A stretch of DNA of 64,000 nt. Source: Bacillus sp. CH140a_4T. Lineage in GTDB: Bacteria; Bacillota; Bacilli; Bacillales; Bacillaceae_G. Of the stretch, positions 51,103 to 60,297 are shown piece by piece. The translations under genes and the position numbers were made by a program. The stretch covers positions 206,512 through 270,511 of the forward strand of contig NZ_WBPF01000019.1 in the NCBI RefSeq assembly GCF_008923725.1. Reading direction: 5' to 3'. Under the pieces are notes generated by a model. That model was given only the letters and a program-made list of their open reading frames with translations, had not been told where the DNA came from and ran no database searches. Within the stretch, counting starts at the first letter, position 1, and each line of letters begins with the position of its first letter.

Positions 51103-52743
51103 ATGAAAAAGAAGTTTGTACCCGGTATTGCATCAGTTGTAGGAGTAAGTATTTTATTAACTGGTTGCGGTAGTTATAAAAACGAAGCAAGCGGAGCAAA
51201 TGCAAAAGACGAGGCGCCTAGTAAACAGGTTTTAAACTTATCTTCCCCTACTGAAATACGAACAATGGATACAGCTCGTGCTACAGATACTGATTCTGGT
51301 CAAGTAATGAGAAACGTATTTGAAGGTTTGTATAATCTTGGTGAAGGTAACAAACCTGTCCCTGGTGTTGCAAAATCTCATGAAGTAAGTGGCGATAAAA
51401 TGAAATACACATTCCACCTGCGAGATTCAAAATGGTCAAACGGCACTCCTGTTACAGCGAAAGACTTTGTCTTCGCTTGGCAAAGAGCTGTTGATCCAGC
51501 AACAGCCTCTGAATATGCATTTCTATTCTTTGATATTAAAAATGCATCAAAAATTAACAACAAAGAACTTCCAGCCGATCAACTTGGTGTAAAAGCAATT
51601 GATGACCATACGTTTGAGGTAGAATTAGAACGCCCTGTTCCGTACTTTATTAGCTTAACAGCGTTCCCAACATTTCTACCAATTAACGAGGAATTCTTTA
51701 AAGTACAAGGTTATAAGTACGCTTTAGAAGACAATACAATCTTGTACAACGGAGCTTTTACACTAAGCGATTGGAAGCACGAGCAAAGCTTTAAATTCAA
51801 GAAAAATCCTACCTATTGGGATAAAGATACTGTCAAACTGGAAGAAATCAATTTTAACGTCGTAAAAGAAAAATCTACAGAAGTAAATTTATTCGAGTCA
51901 AAACAATTAGACCGTATAAAACTAACATCTGACTTCGTTGATAAATATAAAAAATATGCCAACTTTAAAGAACGGCCGAACGTAGGGGTACAGTTTCTAC
52001 GTATGAATCAACAAAATAAAGTACTTCAAAACGTTTCTGCACGCCAAGCCATCGATCAAACGATCGATCGAAAATCCTTTGTAAATACGTTATTAAATGA
52101 CGGCTCTACACCAACCTCTAGTCTCGTGCCGAAAAACTTCGCAAAAGGACCTGACGGAACAGACTTCCGTACTGCAAACGGTGATTTAACAAAGGTTGAT
52201 ACAAAATCTGCACAAGAATTATGGAAAAAGGCGAAACAAGAACTTGGATCTGAAAAAATAACGTTAGAACTATTAACAAGTGACGGTGACCTTGAGAAGA
52301 AAACTGGTGAATTCTTAAAAGGACAACTAGAAAAGAATTTAGATGGCTTAACAGTAAAAATAAAACCGCAACCACGTAAACAACAAGTTTCACTTTTATT
52401 AAAAGGTGACTACGAAATTGGAATTGACGGCTGGAGCCCTGACTTTGCGGATCCAATTACATTCCTTGAGCTATTTACAACGAATAACCCTTATAACTTA
52501 GATCATTATTCTAATAAGGAGTTCGATGAAACAATAGCAAAAGTGAAAACAACTTTAGCCGGTGATGAAAAAGCTCGCTGGGAAGCATTACTAGCATCCG
52601 AGAAAATATTATTTAAAGACTCTGTTATCGCTCCTCTTTACCAAAAAGGCGAATCTTATTTAGAACGTTCTTATGTAAAAGGAATTGTGCAAGTAGACTT
52701 TGCAGGGCAATTAAACTTCAAGTGGGCAAAAATTGAAAAATAA
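51103..52743 (+). CDS. OppA-like peptide-binding lipoprotein under S-box control
   Basis: 546 residues: lipobox ILLTGCGS, then the family-5 binding-protein fold (KYTFHLRDSKWSNGTPVTAK, about 98-117; FKFKKNPTYWD; GDYEIGIDGWSPDFADPITF). It lacks its own permease and ATPase genes, so it probably feeds an Opp permease elsewhere. The SAM riboswitch implies a role in methionine or sulfur supply through peptides. TTAGGAGGAAAATCAA precedes the ATG. A dispersed repeat begins at the stop codon. Confidence 0.92.
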   Translation: MKKKFVPGIASVVGVSILLTGCGSYKNEASGANAKDEAPSKQVLNLSSPTEIRTMDTARATDTDSGQVMRNVFEGLYNLGEGNKPVPGVAKSHEVSGDKMKYTFHLRDSKWSNGTPVTAKDFVFAWQRAVDPATASEYAFLFFDIKNASKINNKELPADQLGVKAIDDHTFEVELERPVPYFISLTAFPTFLPINEEFFKVQGYKYALEDNTILYNGAFTLSDWKHEQSFKFKKNPTYWDKDTVKLEEINFNVVKEKSTEVNLFESKQLDRIKLTSDFVDKYKKYANFKERPNVGVQFLRMNQQNKVLQNVSARQAIDQTIDRKSFVNTLLNDGSTPTSSLVPKNFAKGPDGTDFRTANGDLTKVDTKSAQELWKKAKQELGSEKITLELLTSDGDLEKKTGEFLKGQLEKNLDGLTVKIKPQPRKQQVSLLLKGDYEIGIDGWSPDFADPITFLELFTTNNPYNLDHYSNKEFDETIAKVKTTLAGDEKARWEALLASEKILFKDSVIAPLYQKGESYLERSYVKGIVQVDFAGQLNFKWAKIEK

Positions 52744-52838
52744 AGTGAAACGTTAATCAGTGGGATCTTCTTCCTCCCCACTGATTATTAACCCGCATCA
52801 ATCGAGCTTTTATCGGTAGCCACAATTAGCGTAATAAC
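52740..52838. repeat. Dispersed hairpin repeat, copy 4 (bcr-like, diverged)
   Basis: Starts ATAAAGTGAAACGTTAAT, overlapping the TAA of the preceding gene; contains AATCAGTGGG/CCCCACTGATT and CCCGCATCAATCGAGC. The right half is degraded. It is the second of four copies that overlap a stop codon. Confidence 0.7.
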
Positions 52839-53223
52839 AGGCCACTTTATTCGAAGTTTCCCCACCCACACCGATTATTTTTTTAGAAAAACATATTAAA
52901 AGTAGGTTCCCCAACACGAGGGAATCTGCTTTTTTAATATATTATTCCAAGAAATTAACAATCTATTTTTATTATTGACATATAGTTCTTTCCAGTGTTA
53001 ATATTCTAAATAATCAAAGAAACGAAATATTTAACCATCAAAATATAATGTCTTCTACGCTGAAACATATAACGATAGATTATAGTTCAGCATGTATATA
53101 CATATAGAACACCTGATTACCTACATGCACATATCTATAATAGGTTTTCTCTTCTTCTATAGTTACACTTCAAGACACGGACATTATGACGTTACGAACA
53201 ACACATTTAGGGAGGAACGAACA
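52744..53223. other. Intergenic region before the second OppA-like gene
   Basis: About 480 bases: repeat copy 4 on the left, an AGCAGATTCCC-type hairpin with T-run near 52898-52940 (AAAAGTAGGTTCCCC/GGGAATCTGCTTTTTT) that looks like a terminator, then the promoter region of the gene at 53224. I looked for a second riboswitch here and saw none. Confidence 0.55.
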
Positions 53224-54864
53224 ATGAAGAAAAAAGTTGTACCTGTTGTTGCATCTGTTTTAGGGGCAAGTCTATTACTAACTGCTTGCGGGGGAAATAA
53301 GGATACTGCAAGCGGAGCGAAAGCAAATGATAAAGCACCTGATAAACAGGCAATTCATTTATCATTCGCTTCAGAAATTCCAACAATGGATGTTGCAAAA
53401 GCAACGGATGGGGAATCCATGAACGTAATGCGAAATGTTTTTGAAGGTTTATATGCAATGGGAGAAGATAATAAACCGATTCCTGGTGTTGCTGAGTCGG
53501 TTGACATTAGTCCCGATAAAACAAAATATACATTCCACCTGCGTGATTCAAAATGGTCAAACGGTACTCCTGTTACAGCAAAGGACTTCGTCTTCGCTTG
53601 GCAACGTGCCGTAAACCCTGATACAGCAGCTGAATATGCATTCTTATTCTTCGATATACAGAATGCGAAACAAATAAACCAAAAACAATCGCCAATTAAT
53701 CAACTAGGGGTCAAAGCTCTTGATGATAAAACGTTAGAAGTACAACTAGACCGTCCTGTTCCCTACTTCTTAAGCTTAACGACATTCTCAACATTCTTAC
53801 CAATTAATGAAGATTACTTAAAATCTCAAGGCAATAAATATGGTTTAGAAACAAATCATTTAATTTACAACGGTGCTTTCACATTGGATAACTGGAAACA
53901 CGAGCAAAGCTTCCAATTGAAGAAGAATCCTAACTATTGGGATGCTAAAACTGTAAAATTAGAAGAAATCAACTTCAATGTCGTTAAAGATAAGTCTACA
54001 GAAGTTAACTTATATGATTCTGGACAAATTGATCGTGTTGCTTTAACTGCGGAGTTTGTTGATAAATATAAGGGCGATCCAAACTTCAAAGAACGCGCTG
54101 AAGTTGGCATTCAATTCTTACGACTAAATCAAAAAAATGAAACATTAAAAAATCAACATGCACGCCTTGCTATTAACGGAGCAATGAATAAAAAAGCATA
54201 CGTAGAAACAATTTTAAATAACGGTGCTGTTCCAGCTGAAGGAATGGTTCCTGCGAAATTCGCAAAAAGTCCAGAAGGCAATGACTTCCGTAAAGAAAAT
54301 GGAAACTTAGTCAAAGATGATGTGAAAACAGCGAAAGAAAACTGGAAAAAAGCGAAACAAGAACTCGGTACTGACAAAGTAACAGTCGAGCTATTAACAA
54401 GTGATAATGCTTTAGCTAAAAAGACTGGGGAATATTTAAAGGGTGAACTAGAAAAGAATCTAGATGGATTAACAGTAAATCTAAAACCACAACCACGTAA
54501 ACAACAGTTGAAACTGCTATTAAGTGGTGACTATGAAATCGGAATTGATGGCTGGGGCCCTGACTTCGCTGACCCAATTACATTCTTAGATTTATTTACA
54601 ACAGATAGTGCTTATAACTTCGATAAATACTCTAACAAAGAGTACGATGAGCTAATCCATAAAGTGAAAACAGATTTAGCTGGCGATGAAAAGGCGCGCT
54701 TTGAAGCAATGAAGCAAGCTGAAAAAATCCTATTACAAGACGGTGCTGTCGCTCCTTTATACCAACAAGGTCGCTCTTACTTACAACGCTCTTTCATTAA
54801 AGGACTTGTAACAACTGACTTCGGTGGTGAATTTAACTACAAGTGGACAGAAGTTGCAAAATAA
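53224..54864 (+). CDS. OppA-like peptide-binding lipoprotein, paralogue
   Basis: 546 residues from the ATG at 53224 (AGGGAGGAACGAACA upstream); the frame runs further upstream without a site. Lipobox LLLTACGG; shares about two thirds of its residues by eye with the protein at 51103 (for example RDSKWSNGTPVTAKDFVFAW). Same orphan status. It has no S-box, so the duplicated receptor has separated its regulation. Confidence 0.92.
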   Translation: MKKKVVPVVASVLGASLLLTACGGNKDTASGAKANDKAPDKQAIHLSFASEIPTMDVAKATDGESMNVMRNVFEGLYAMGEDNKPIPGVAESVDISPDKTKYTFHLRDSKWSNGTPVTAKDFVFAWQRAVNPDTAAEYAFLFFDIQNAKQINQKQSPINQLGVKALDDKTLEVQLDRPVPYFLSLTTFSTFLPINEDYLKSQGNKYGLETNHLIYNGAFTLDNWKHEQSFQLKKNPNYWDAKTVKLEEINFNVVKDKSTEVNLYDSGQIDRVALTAEFVDKYKGDPNFKERAEVGIQFLRLNQKNETLKNQHARLAINGAMNKKAYVETILNNGAVPAEGMVPAKFAKSPEGNDFRKENGNLVKDDVKTAKENWKKAKQELGTDKVTVELLTSDNALAKKTGEYLKGELEKNLDGLTVNLKPQPRKQQLKLLLSGDYEIGIDGWGPDFADPITFLDLFTTDSAYNFDKYSNKEYDELIHKVKTDLAGDEKARFEAMKQAEKILLQDGAVAPLYQQGRSYLQRSFIKGLVTTDFGGEFNYKWTEVAK

Positions 54865-54868
54865 TAAA

Positions 54869-54904
54869 TAAAAAGGTATCCAATTGAAGGATACCTTTTT
54901 ATTT
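54869..54904 (+). terminator. Terminator after the OppA-like paralogue
   Basis: AAAAAGGTATCC pairs with GGATACCTTTTT, T-rich tail. Confidence 0.88.
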
Positions 54905-55147
54905 TATGCTTCTTTAATTATAGAACTACTTCTCTTTACCATCCCTTTTATACATATGGTAATTCCTGCTACCAATTTTATAACTAGTACAATAAGTAAT
55001 AATACGATAATATTCCTCTCTCCATTAACTTCACCAAATATTATTGTATGATAACCTTTTGTTACGGGAAATAACCCCTAATCTAGTGATAAATATTTGC
55101 GTATCAATAATAAGAAGACAAACAAAACGATTATCAATTTTCTTCAT
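54904..55147 (-). pseudogene. Small membrane protein gene with a frameshift
   Basis: The gene starts at ATG 55147 (MKKIDNRFVCLLIIDTQIF...) and runs in one frame to about 55075. The continuation is in another frame: YFPVTKGYHTIIFG, then NIIVLLLIVLVIKLVAGITI, then a basic end (KGMVKRSSSIIKEA) to TAA at 54904-54906. The junction is at a G4 tract, so a one-base indel is likely. Start and downstream frames differ by one. The ATG overlaps the end of the preceding gene. Family not recognised; either a decayed gene or a sequencing error. Confidence 0.62.
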
Positions 55148-55325
55148 AGCCCTCTTTTTGCACAGAACCAAAACTCATCATAAATATAAACATAAACATC
55201 AAATATGTTCTCCACGTCAAAGAAGGTATATGTCCTGACCAAAGATAGCTAATTAAATAATTAATTCCCATAATACAAGACGATATTACTAAACTAATAC
55301 TTATTAGTTTCGCATATTTGAGCAT
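55134..55325 (-). CDS. Small membrane protein, 63 aa
   Basis: 63 residues, two predicted helices (about 6-29 and 38-54), ending GSVQKEGYEEN. AAAAGGAGAAAAGAT precedes the ATG. Its end overlaps the start of the frameshifted gene, a translationally coupled pair. Unknown function. It directly follows the AraC-type regulator gene on the same strand (stop at 55337), so the three are likely one transcript. Confidence 0.72.
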   Translation of the reverse strand: MLKYAKLISISLVISSCIMGINYLISYLWSGHIPSLTWRTYLMFMFIFMMSFGSVQKEGYEEN

Positions 55326-55336
55326 ATCTTTTCTCC

Positions 55337-56236
55337 TTACTTTTCTATCTCTTCAAATTGCAGATTTACCGGTTCTTCTAGTAGTGTTTCATAAAAGTTT
55401 TCAGCCAAATCTGTTGAAGGAATTTTTTCATCTACTTCATCAAATCGAATACTATCTAGCCACACACAGCCTTCTCCTGATAATAAAACACCAAATGCAA
55501 TACCAAGCGCTCCTTCTTTTATATCTAATACAACCGAGTACGATTGCCAGTTATTCGTATTTTTAATTGGGCGATTTTGCATATTATCCATAGCGAGCGG
55601 TTCTGTATCGTTTCCGTCTACTCGCATCCACAACCCTGCCCAATCTCTTACGTTCTCACTCTTAACAAATGCTGTAAAACGTAATCTTTTACCTACATAT
55701 TTATCGGCTCGGAAGATTTGCATTAATGTTGAAAATCCTCCATGCGTAACATTCTCTTTTGCTTTTATGTATGCAGATACTTTTCCTTGATGGACAACTT
55801 CATAATCTAACCCCATCTCATATTCAGCAGGATGACTTCCACTTAAGACCCACCCTTTCGGTATACCTTTTTGCATTGAAACACCCTCTCTTTCTATATA
55901 AAATGACTGGAAATACTTTCGATATTTCTTCGGTGGCAATTGAAACATTCTTTTAAAAGCTCTCGTAAATGCCTCTTGTGAGGAAAAACCGTATTGCACT
56001 GCAATATCAATAACAGCTCTCTCCGTTGACACTAAAACCTGTGCAGCATGAGTTAACCTTCTCTTTCGAATATAATCCGTTACACTCATCCCAATATACC
56101 TTTGAAAAATACGATGAAAATGGTACATCGATACCGCACTGTGAAATGCCACTCTGTCTGTTGTAAGCTCCTCATGTAAGTGATCCTCTATATACTTAAT
56201 TGATTTTTTTATCATCTCTTTATATTCTTCATGCAT
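55337..56236 (-). CDS. AraC-family transcriptional regulator with C-terminal sensor domain
   Basis: 299 residues. N-terminal double HTH: IKYIEDHLHEELTTDRVAFH through VSMYHFHRIFQRYIGMSV and the second helix pair ending in AFTRAFKRMFQLPPKKYR. The C-terminal half (about 120-299) resembles a carbohydrate-binding jelly roll (FTAFVKSENVRDWAGLWMRV, CVWLDSIRFDEVDE) as in a Bacillus group of AraC proteins that respond to transient stress. Ligand unknown. Confidence 0.86.
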   Translation of the reverse strand: MHEEYKEMIKKSIKYIEDHLHEELTTDRVAFHSAVSMYHFHRIFQRYIGMSVTDYIRKRRLTHAAQVLVSTERAVIDIAVQYGFSSQEAFTRAFKRMFQLPPKKYRKYFQSFYIEREGVSMQKGIPKGWVLSGSHPAEYEMGLDYEVVHQGKVSAYIKAKENVTHGGFSTLMQIFRADKYVGKRLRFTAFVKSENVRDWAGLWMRVDGNDTEPLAMDNMQNRPIKNTNNWQSYSVVLDIKEGALGIAFGVLLSGEGCVWLDSIRFDEVDEKIPSTDLAENFYETLLEEPVNLQFEEIEK

Positions 56237-56408
56237 TTTAGTACCTCCTCACAACCTTAATTTACCATATACATACAAATCATTTTTGATTTAAATTGCG
56301 GATTAAGCTTTGTGGCTACAAGTTAATAATTTATTTTCAACACATACATAATTACATATTTTTTGGAAAAACTTGTATAGAACCAATTTACATAAGGAGG
56401 AATTTATA

Positions 56409-56876
56409 ATGAGAATTTTACTATCAGTTTTATTAGCGCTTATGCTAGTGCCTGTATTAACAGGATGTAAAGCTCCTGCAAAAGAAGATACAACTTCTGA
56501 TAAGAAAACGACTGAAGAAGCAAAAAATGAGGCTCCTGCAGATTTAAAACTTAACTTCAATGAATTTAGTTTAGATGCAGACTATCAAGATACGAAGAAA
56601 GACTATGAGGCTGATTATAAAAATGTAGCAGCTGATAAGAAAATGGAAGCAAAGCTTGAAGACCACAAATCAAATGCAAAGTTTACAGGTGACGAGGCTA
56701 TTACAAAATTAAGCCCACTTCTACAAGAATTAAAATTTGATAAAGATACTCCTGACCAAGAAGTAATCGATCAAGTAGTAAACGTATTCAAACTTGATAA
56801 AGACTACCAAAAATTTGATTTAGAAGTTGTCTTCTCTGATGGAACGAAAAAAGAATATAAAAGAGAAATAAAATAA
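56409..56876 (+). CDS. YusW-like lipoprotein
   Basis: 155 residues from the ATG at 56409 (AAGGAGGAATTTATA upstream). Lipobox VPVLTGCKAP, then an acidic, lysine-rich linker (about 25-50) and a small domain (KLNFNEFSLDADYQDTKKDY, then TPDQEVIDQVVNVFKLD) like YusW. Role unknown; located between the AraC gene and a peptide-transporter operon. Confidence 0.78.
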   Translation: MRILLSVLLALMLVPVLTGCKAPAKEDTTSDKKTTEEAKNEAPADLKLNFNEFSLDADYQDTKKDYEADYKNVAADKKMEAKLEDHKSNAKFTGDEAITKLSPLLQELKFDKDTPDQEVIDQVVNVFKLDKDYQKFDLEVVFSDGTKKEYKREIK

Positions 56877-56906
56877 AGAAGTAGGCGATTGCCTACTTCT
56901 TTATTT
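56873..56906. terminator. Bidirectional terminator
   Basis: AAGAAGTAGGCGA pairs with GCCTACTTCTT with T- and A-runs, between the convergent lipoprotein and binding-protein genes. Confidence 0.85.
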
Positions 56907-58503
56907 TTGCATATCTTAAATCTGGTTTCGATCCAACATAATATTGAAGACCTGATACTGATCCTTTTTGTAAGTAAGAATCAGAAGGGAATATAATTGG
57001 AATTAATGGTGAATCTGTAAACATAATATCTTCTGCTTTATGCAATAAGTCAAAACGCTTATCTTCATTTTGTTCAACTTCTGCTTCTTTTACTAAAGCG
57101 TCAAACTCTTTATTATGCCATTTTGCATAGTTGTTTGGACCATCACCTGCATATAAATCTAGTTTAGTAATTGGGTCTAATAAAGAACCTCCCCATCCCA
57201 TATAAGCTAATTGGAAATCACTTTGCTTATATGTATCAATGTAACTCTTCCACTCTTTATTTTCTAATTTAATATCTACACCAAGGTTTTTCTTAAACAT
57301 TTCCTGCATTGCTTCTGCTACTTTTTTATGCTGTGTATCCGTTGTGAATTTTAATGTTACTTCAGGTAATGTAGACCAACCTTGTTCTTTCATACCCTCT
57401 TCTAATAATTTTTTCGCTTCTGCTGGATCAAATTTAACGTAACCACCTTTTTCTTTACGGAAATCACGACCACTTTGTGTTTTTGCTCCTTCTGGAACGA
57501 ATGCATTTGCTTCTTGCGCATTGTTTTTATACAGTTTTTCAACGATAAACTTACGATCAACTGCTAATGAAAATGCTTTACGTACTTTCGCATTTGTAAA
57601 TGGCTCTTTTTCTACGTTAAATGAGTAAATATAAGATGAGAATCCCGCAACACGTTTATACTCTTTATTCCCTTTTTCTTTCTCAATCATCTCTTGTGGT
57701 AAGCCACTTAATAAATCTAATTCTTTTGATTTGTACAATTGATACGCTGTTTTAGAGTCTGGAATAATACGAAACTCAATTTCTTTTAATGTTACCTTTT
57801 TATCATAGTATTCTTTATTTTTTTGTACTGTAATTGCTTGGTTATGCTTCCATTCTTTTAACGTGAATGGTCCATTTGTAATTAACTCTTTTGGATCTGT
57901 TTTTAATTTGTTGTTATCATCAATTGATTTTTTAGATAATGGAATAAATAATGAACTCGCTAATTTTTGTTTAATAGAAGCAACTGGGTGCTCAAGTGTT
58001 ACCTTTAATGTTTGAGGATCAACAACTTGAATGCCCACTTGGCCTTCTTCACCTTTTCCAGTATTATATGCCTCTGCACCTTTAATGAAATACATTTCTG
58101 TCGCATTCATAGAGCCTGTTTTCGGATTTAATAATCGCTTCCATGCAAATTCAAAATCATTTGCTGTGATAGGAGAACCATCTGACCATTTAATATCTTT
58201 CTTTAAATGGATTGTATATTCAGTTCCATCCGCATTTACTTCTTCTTTCTCTGCTAATTCATTTTGATATTTCCCATCACTATCTTGCGTATATAAGCTT
58301 GAGAATAAATGCCCTATTACATAACCTGACGTGCTATCTGTTGCAATAGCGGAATCCAGTGTATATGGATCGCTACCAATATTCGTTACTAATCGATCTC
58401 CTTCTCCCTTACCAGCACTTGCTTTTTGCGTCTCTTTCTTACCACAAGCGACAGAAGTAATCGCTAAAACAGTCATAATGACAAACAGTAAAAACTTCTT
58501 CAT
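56893..58503 (-). CDS. OppA-like peptide-binding lipoprotein of the S-box operon
   Basis: 536 residues, lipobox ITSVACGKK, family-5 fold (TEYTIHLKKDIKWSDGSPIT, about 91-110; LAYMGWGGSLLDPITKLDLY). Last gene of a five-gene operon: permease, permease, ATPase, ATPase, receptor. The upstream S-box suggests methionine-containing peptides or a related sulfur source as cargo. Confidence 0.93.
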   Translation of the reverse strand: MKKFLLFVIMTVLAITSVACGKKETQKASAGKGEGDRLVTNIGSDPYTLDSAIATDSTSGYVIGHLFSSLYTQDSDGKYQNELAEKEEVNADGTEYTIHLKKDIKWSDGSPITANDFEFAWKRLLNPKTGSMNATEMYFIKGAEAYNTGKGEEGQVGIQVVDPQTLKVTLEHPVASIKQKLASSLFIPLSKKSIDDNNKLKTDPKELITNGPFTLKEWKHNQAITVQKNKEYYDKKVTLKEIEFRIIPDSKTAYQLYKSKELDLLSGLPQEMIEKEKGNKEYKRVAGFSSYIYSFNVEKEPFTNAKVRKAFSLAVDRKFIVEKLYKNNAQEANAFVPEGAKTQSGRDFRKEKGGYVKFDPAEAKKLLEEGMKEQGWSTLPEVTLKFTTDTQHKKVAEAMQEMFKKNLGVDIKLENKEWKSYIDTYKQSDFQLAYMGWGGSLLDPITKLDLYAGDGPNNYAKWHNKEFDALVKEAEVEQNEDKRFDLLHKAEDIMFTDSPLIPIIFPSDSYLQKGSVSGLQYYVGSKPDLRYAKIKK

Positions 58504-58516
58504 CCTACATTCTCCT

Positions 58517-59290
58517 TTAACCCGAAATTTTTGGTGTTGATGCTAATAATGTTTTTGTATAAGAATGTTGTGGATTACGGAATACTTCGTCCGTATTTCC
58601 AAATTCAACAAGTTCTCCTTTATATAAGACAGCTACCTTTTCACATAAATAGTGAACCATCGGCAAATCATGTGCGATAAATAAATATGTATAGCCTTTC
58701 TCCTTTTGAATCTTTTGCAGTAAATGTACAACTTGAATTTGCAATGAAACATCTAATGCAGAAATTGGTTCATCAAGAATTAATACCTCGGGCTCACATA
58801 ATAACGCCCTTGCAATAGCGATACGTTGACGTTGTCCTCCGCTAAATTCGTGCGGGTAACGATCAATATATCGCCTATCTAGTCCAACACGTTCTAGCGC
58901 ATCACCTGCGACTTTATCCTTCAATCCTTTATCACCTAAACCGAATGAAATATATCCTTCCGTTACGCTATCGCGTACTTTCCAGCGTGGATTTAATGCG
59001 GCTGTTGAATCTTGAAAAATGAACTGTACTTTCTGCAAGAAATCTCGCTTATGAGCTGACTTCAACTTGTGAACAACTTGACCGTTATAATCAATTTCAC
59101 CAGACGTTGGGCTCTCGATCCCAGCTATGAGCTTACCGAGTGTCGTTTTCCCTGAACCACTTTCTCCAATAATGCCAAGTGTTGTTCCTTTCGGGATAGA
59201 AAGTGATATATCTTTTAACGCTGCAATTTCTTTCTTTTTACTTCCATACGTTTTCGTTACTTGCTTTACAGTAATTAAATCTGTTGTCAT
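58517..59290 (-). CDS. Peptide ABC transporter ATPase (OppF type)
   Basis: 257 residues: Walker A GESGSGKTT (about 37-45), signature FSGGQRQR, Walker B VLILDEPISALDVSLQ. It is shorter than usual for OppF because the C-terminal oligopeptide domain is almost absent (ends in LLASTPKISG). Start ATG overlaps the previous stop by four bases. Confidence 0.92.
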   Translation of the reverse strand: MTTDLITVKQVTKTYGSKKKEIAALKDISLSIPKGTTLGIIGESGSGKTTLGKLIAGIESPTSGEIDYNGQVVHKLKSAHKRDFLQKVQFIFQDSTAALNPRWKVRDSVTEGYISFGLGDKGLKDKVAGDALERVGLDRRYIDRYPHEFSGGQRQRIAIARALLCEPEVLILDEPISALDVSLQIQVVHLLQKIQKEKGYTYLFIAHDLPMVHYLCEKVAVLYKGELVEFGNTDEVFRNPQHSYTKTLLASTPKISG

Positions 59291-60297
59291 GAGGCATTCA
59301 CCTTCTCTTTTGATTTCGCTTGGTTATGCTCTAGAACATGTTGCCAACAATGTGAACTGTGTTCTCCAGAATATGTTGTTCTCTCTGGAAAACGATGAAT
59401 GCATTCTTGTATTGCTACTGGGCATCTATTTACAAATGGGCACCCAAAACTGTTCAATGTTTCAATTGATGGTGTTGTTCCCTCGATTGCTCTAAGTACC
59501 TTTTCAGCATCATCCATATTCGGAATAGCTTGTAATAAACTTTTCGTATACGGGTGCTTCGGTGAACCTATTACTTCTTGTATCGTCCCTTTTTCAACAA
59601 CACGTCCCCCGTACATCACAACTACTCGATCTGCTACTTCACGTACAAGCGCCAAATCATGTGTAATTAATAAAATACTCGTATTTTGTTTTTCTTTTCG
59701 CTCTTTTAATAACCCCATAATTTGTTTTTGAATCGTTACATCTAATGCAGTTGTAGGCTCATCTGCAATAACGAGCTTTGGGTGACAAGCAAATGCAATT
59801 GCTAAACAAATACGTTGCCTCATACCTCCGCTTAATTGATGCGGGTACTGTTCAAAACGTTTCTCTGCTTCATGTATCCCTAAATCATTTAATAAGTTAA
59901 TTGCAATTTCTTTTGCTTCTCTTTTCGATTTTTTCTCATGTTGCAAAATTACCTCTGTAATTTGCCTTCCTACTTTCATCGTCGGATTTAACGCGGACAG
60001 AGGGTCTTGAAAAATAAACGAAATGTCTTTCCCTCGAATTTGATTCCATTCTGATTCTTGTAAATTCGTTAATTCTTGAGAGTGGAAAGAGATACTTCCA
60101 TCATCAATGTGAATAGATTCTTGATTTAGTCCGACAATGGATTGTGCTGTAACACTTTTTCCTGAACCACTTTCTCCTACAAGTGCAACGATTTCACCTT
60201 CATTAATGGAAAAGGAAACATGCTTCACAATTGCTTGCTTACTATTCTCTTTTTCAACGGCTAACGTTACGTTTTCTAAAGATAAGAGCTGTCCCAT
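59287..60297 (-). CDS. Peptide ABC transporter ATPase (OppD type)
   Basis: 336 residues. Walker A GESGSGKSV (about 41-49), signature LSGGMRQR, Walker B LVIADEPTTALDVTIQ, and a C-terminal cysteine cluster (GCPFVNRCPVAIQEC). Its start overlaps the end of the permease gene before it by about 44 bases. Confidence 0.93.
   Translation of the reverse strand: MGQLLSLENVTLAVEKENSKQAIVKHVSFSINEGEIVALVGESGSGKSVTAQSIVGLNQESIHIDDGSISFHSQELTNLQESEWNQIRGKDISFIFQDPLSALNPTMKVGRQITEVILQHEKKSKREAKEIAINLLNDLGIHEAEKRFEQYPHQLSGGMRQRICLAIAFACHPKLVIADEPTTALDVTIQKQIMGLLKERKEKQNTSILLITHDLALVREVADRVVVMYGGRVVEKGTIQEVIGSPKHPYTKSLLQAIPNMDDAEKVLRAIEGTTPSIETLNSFGCPFVNRCPVAIQECIHRFPERTTYSGEHSSHCWQHVLEHNQAKSKEKVNAS

Noticed and set aside
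52898-53223. Possible S-box before the second orphan oppA-like gene
   Set aside because: None of the conserved core segments (AGAGGTGGAGGGACTGGC, AACCTCGGCA) is present.
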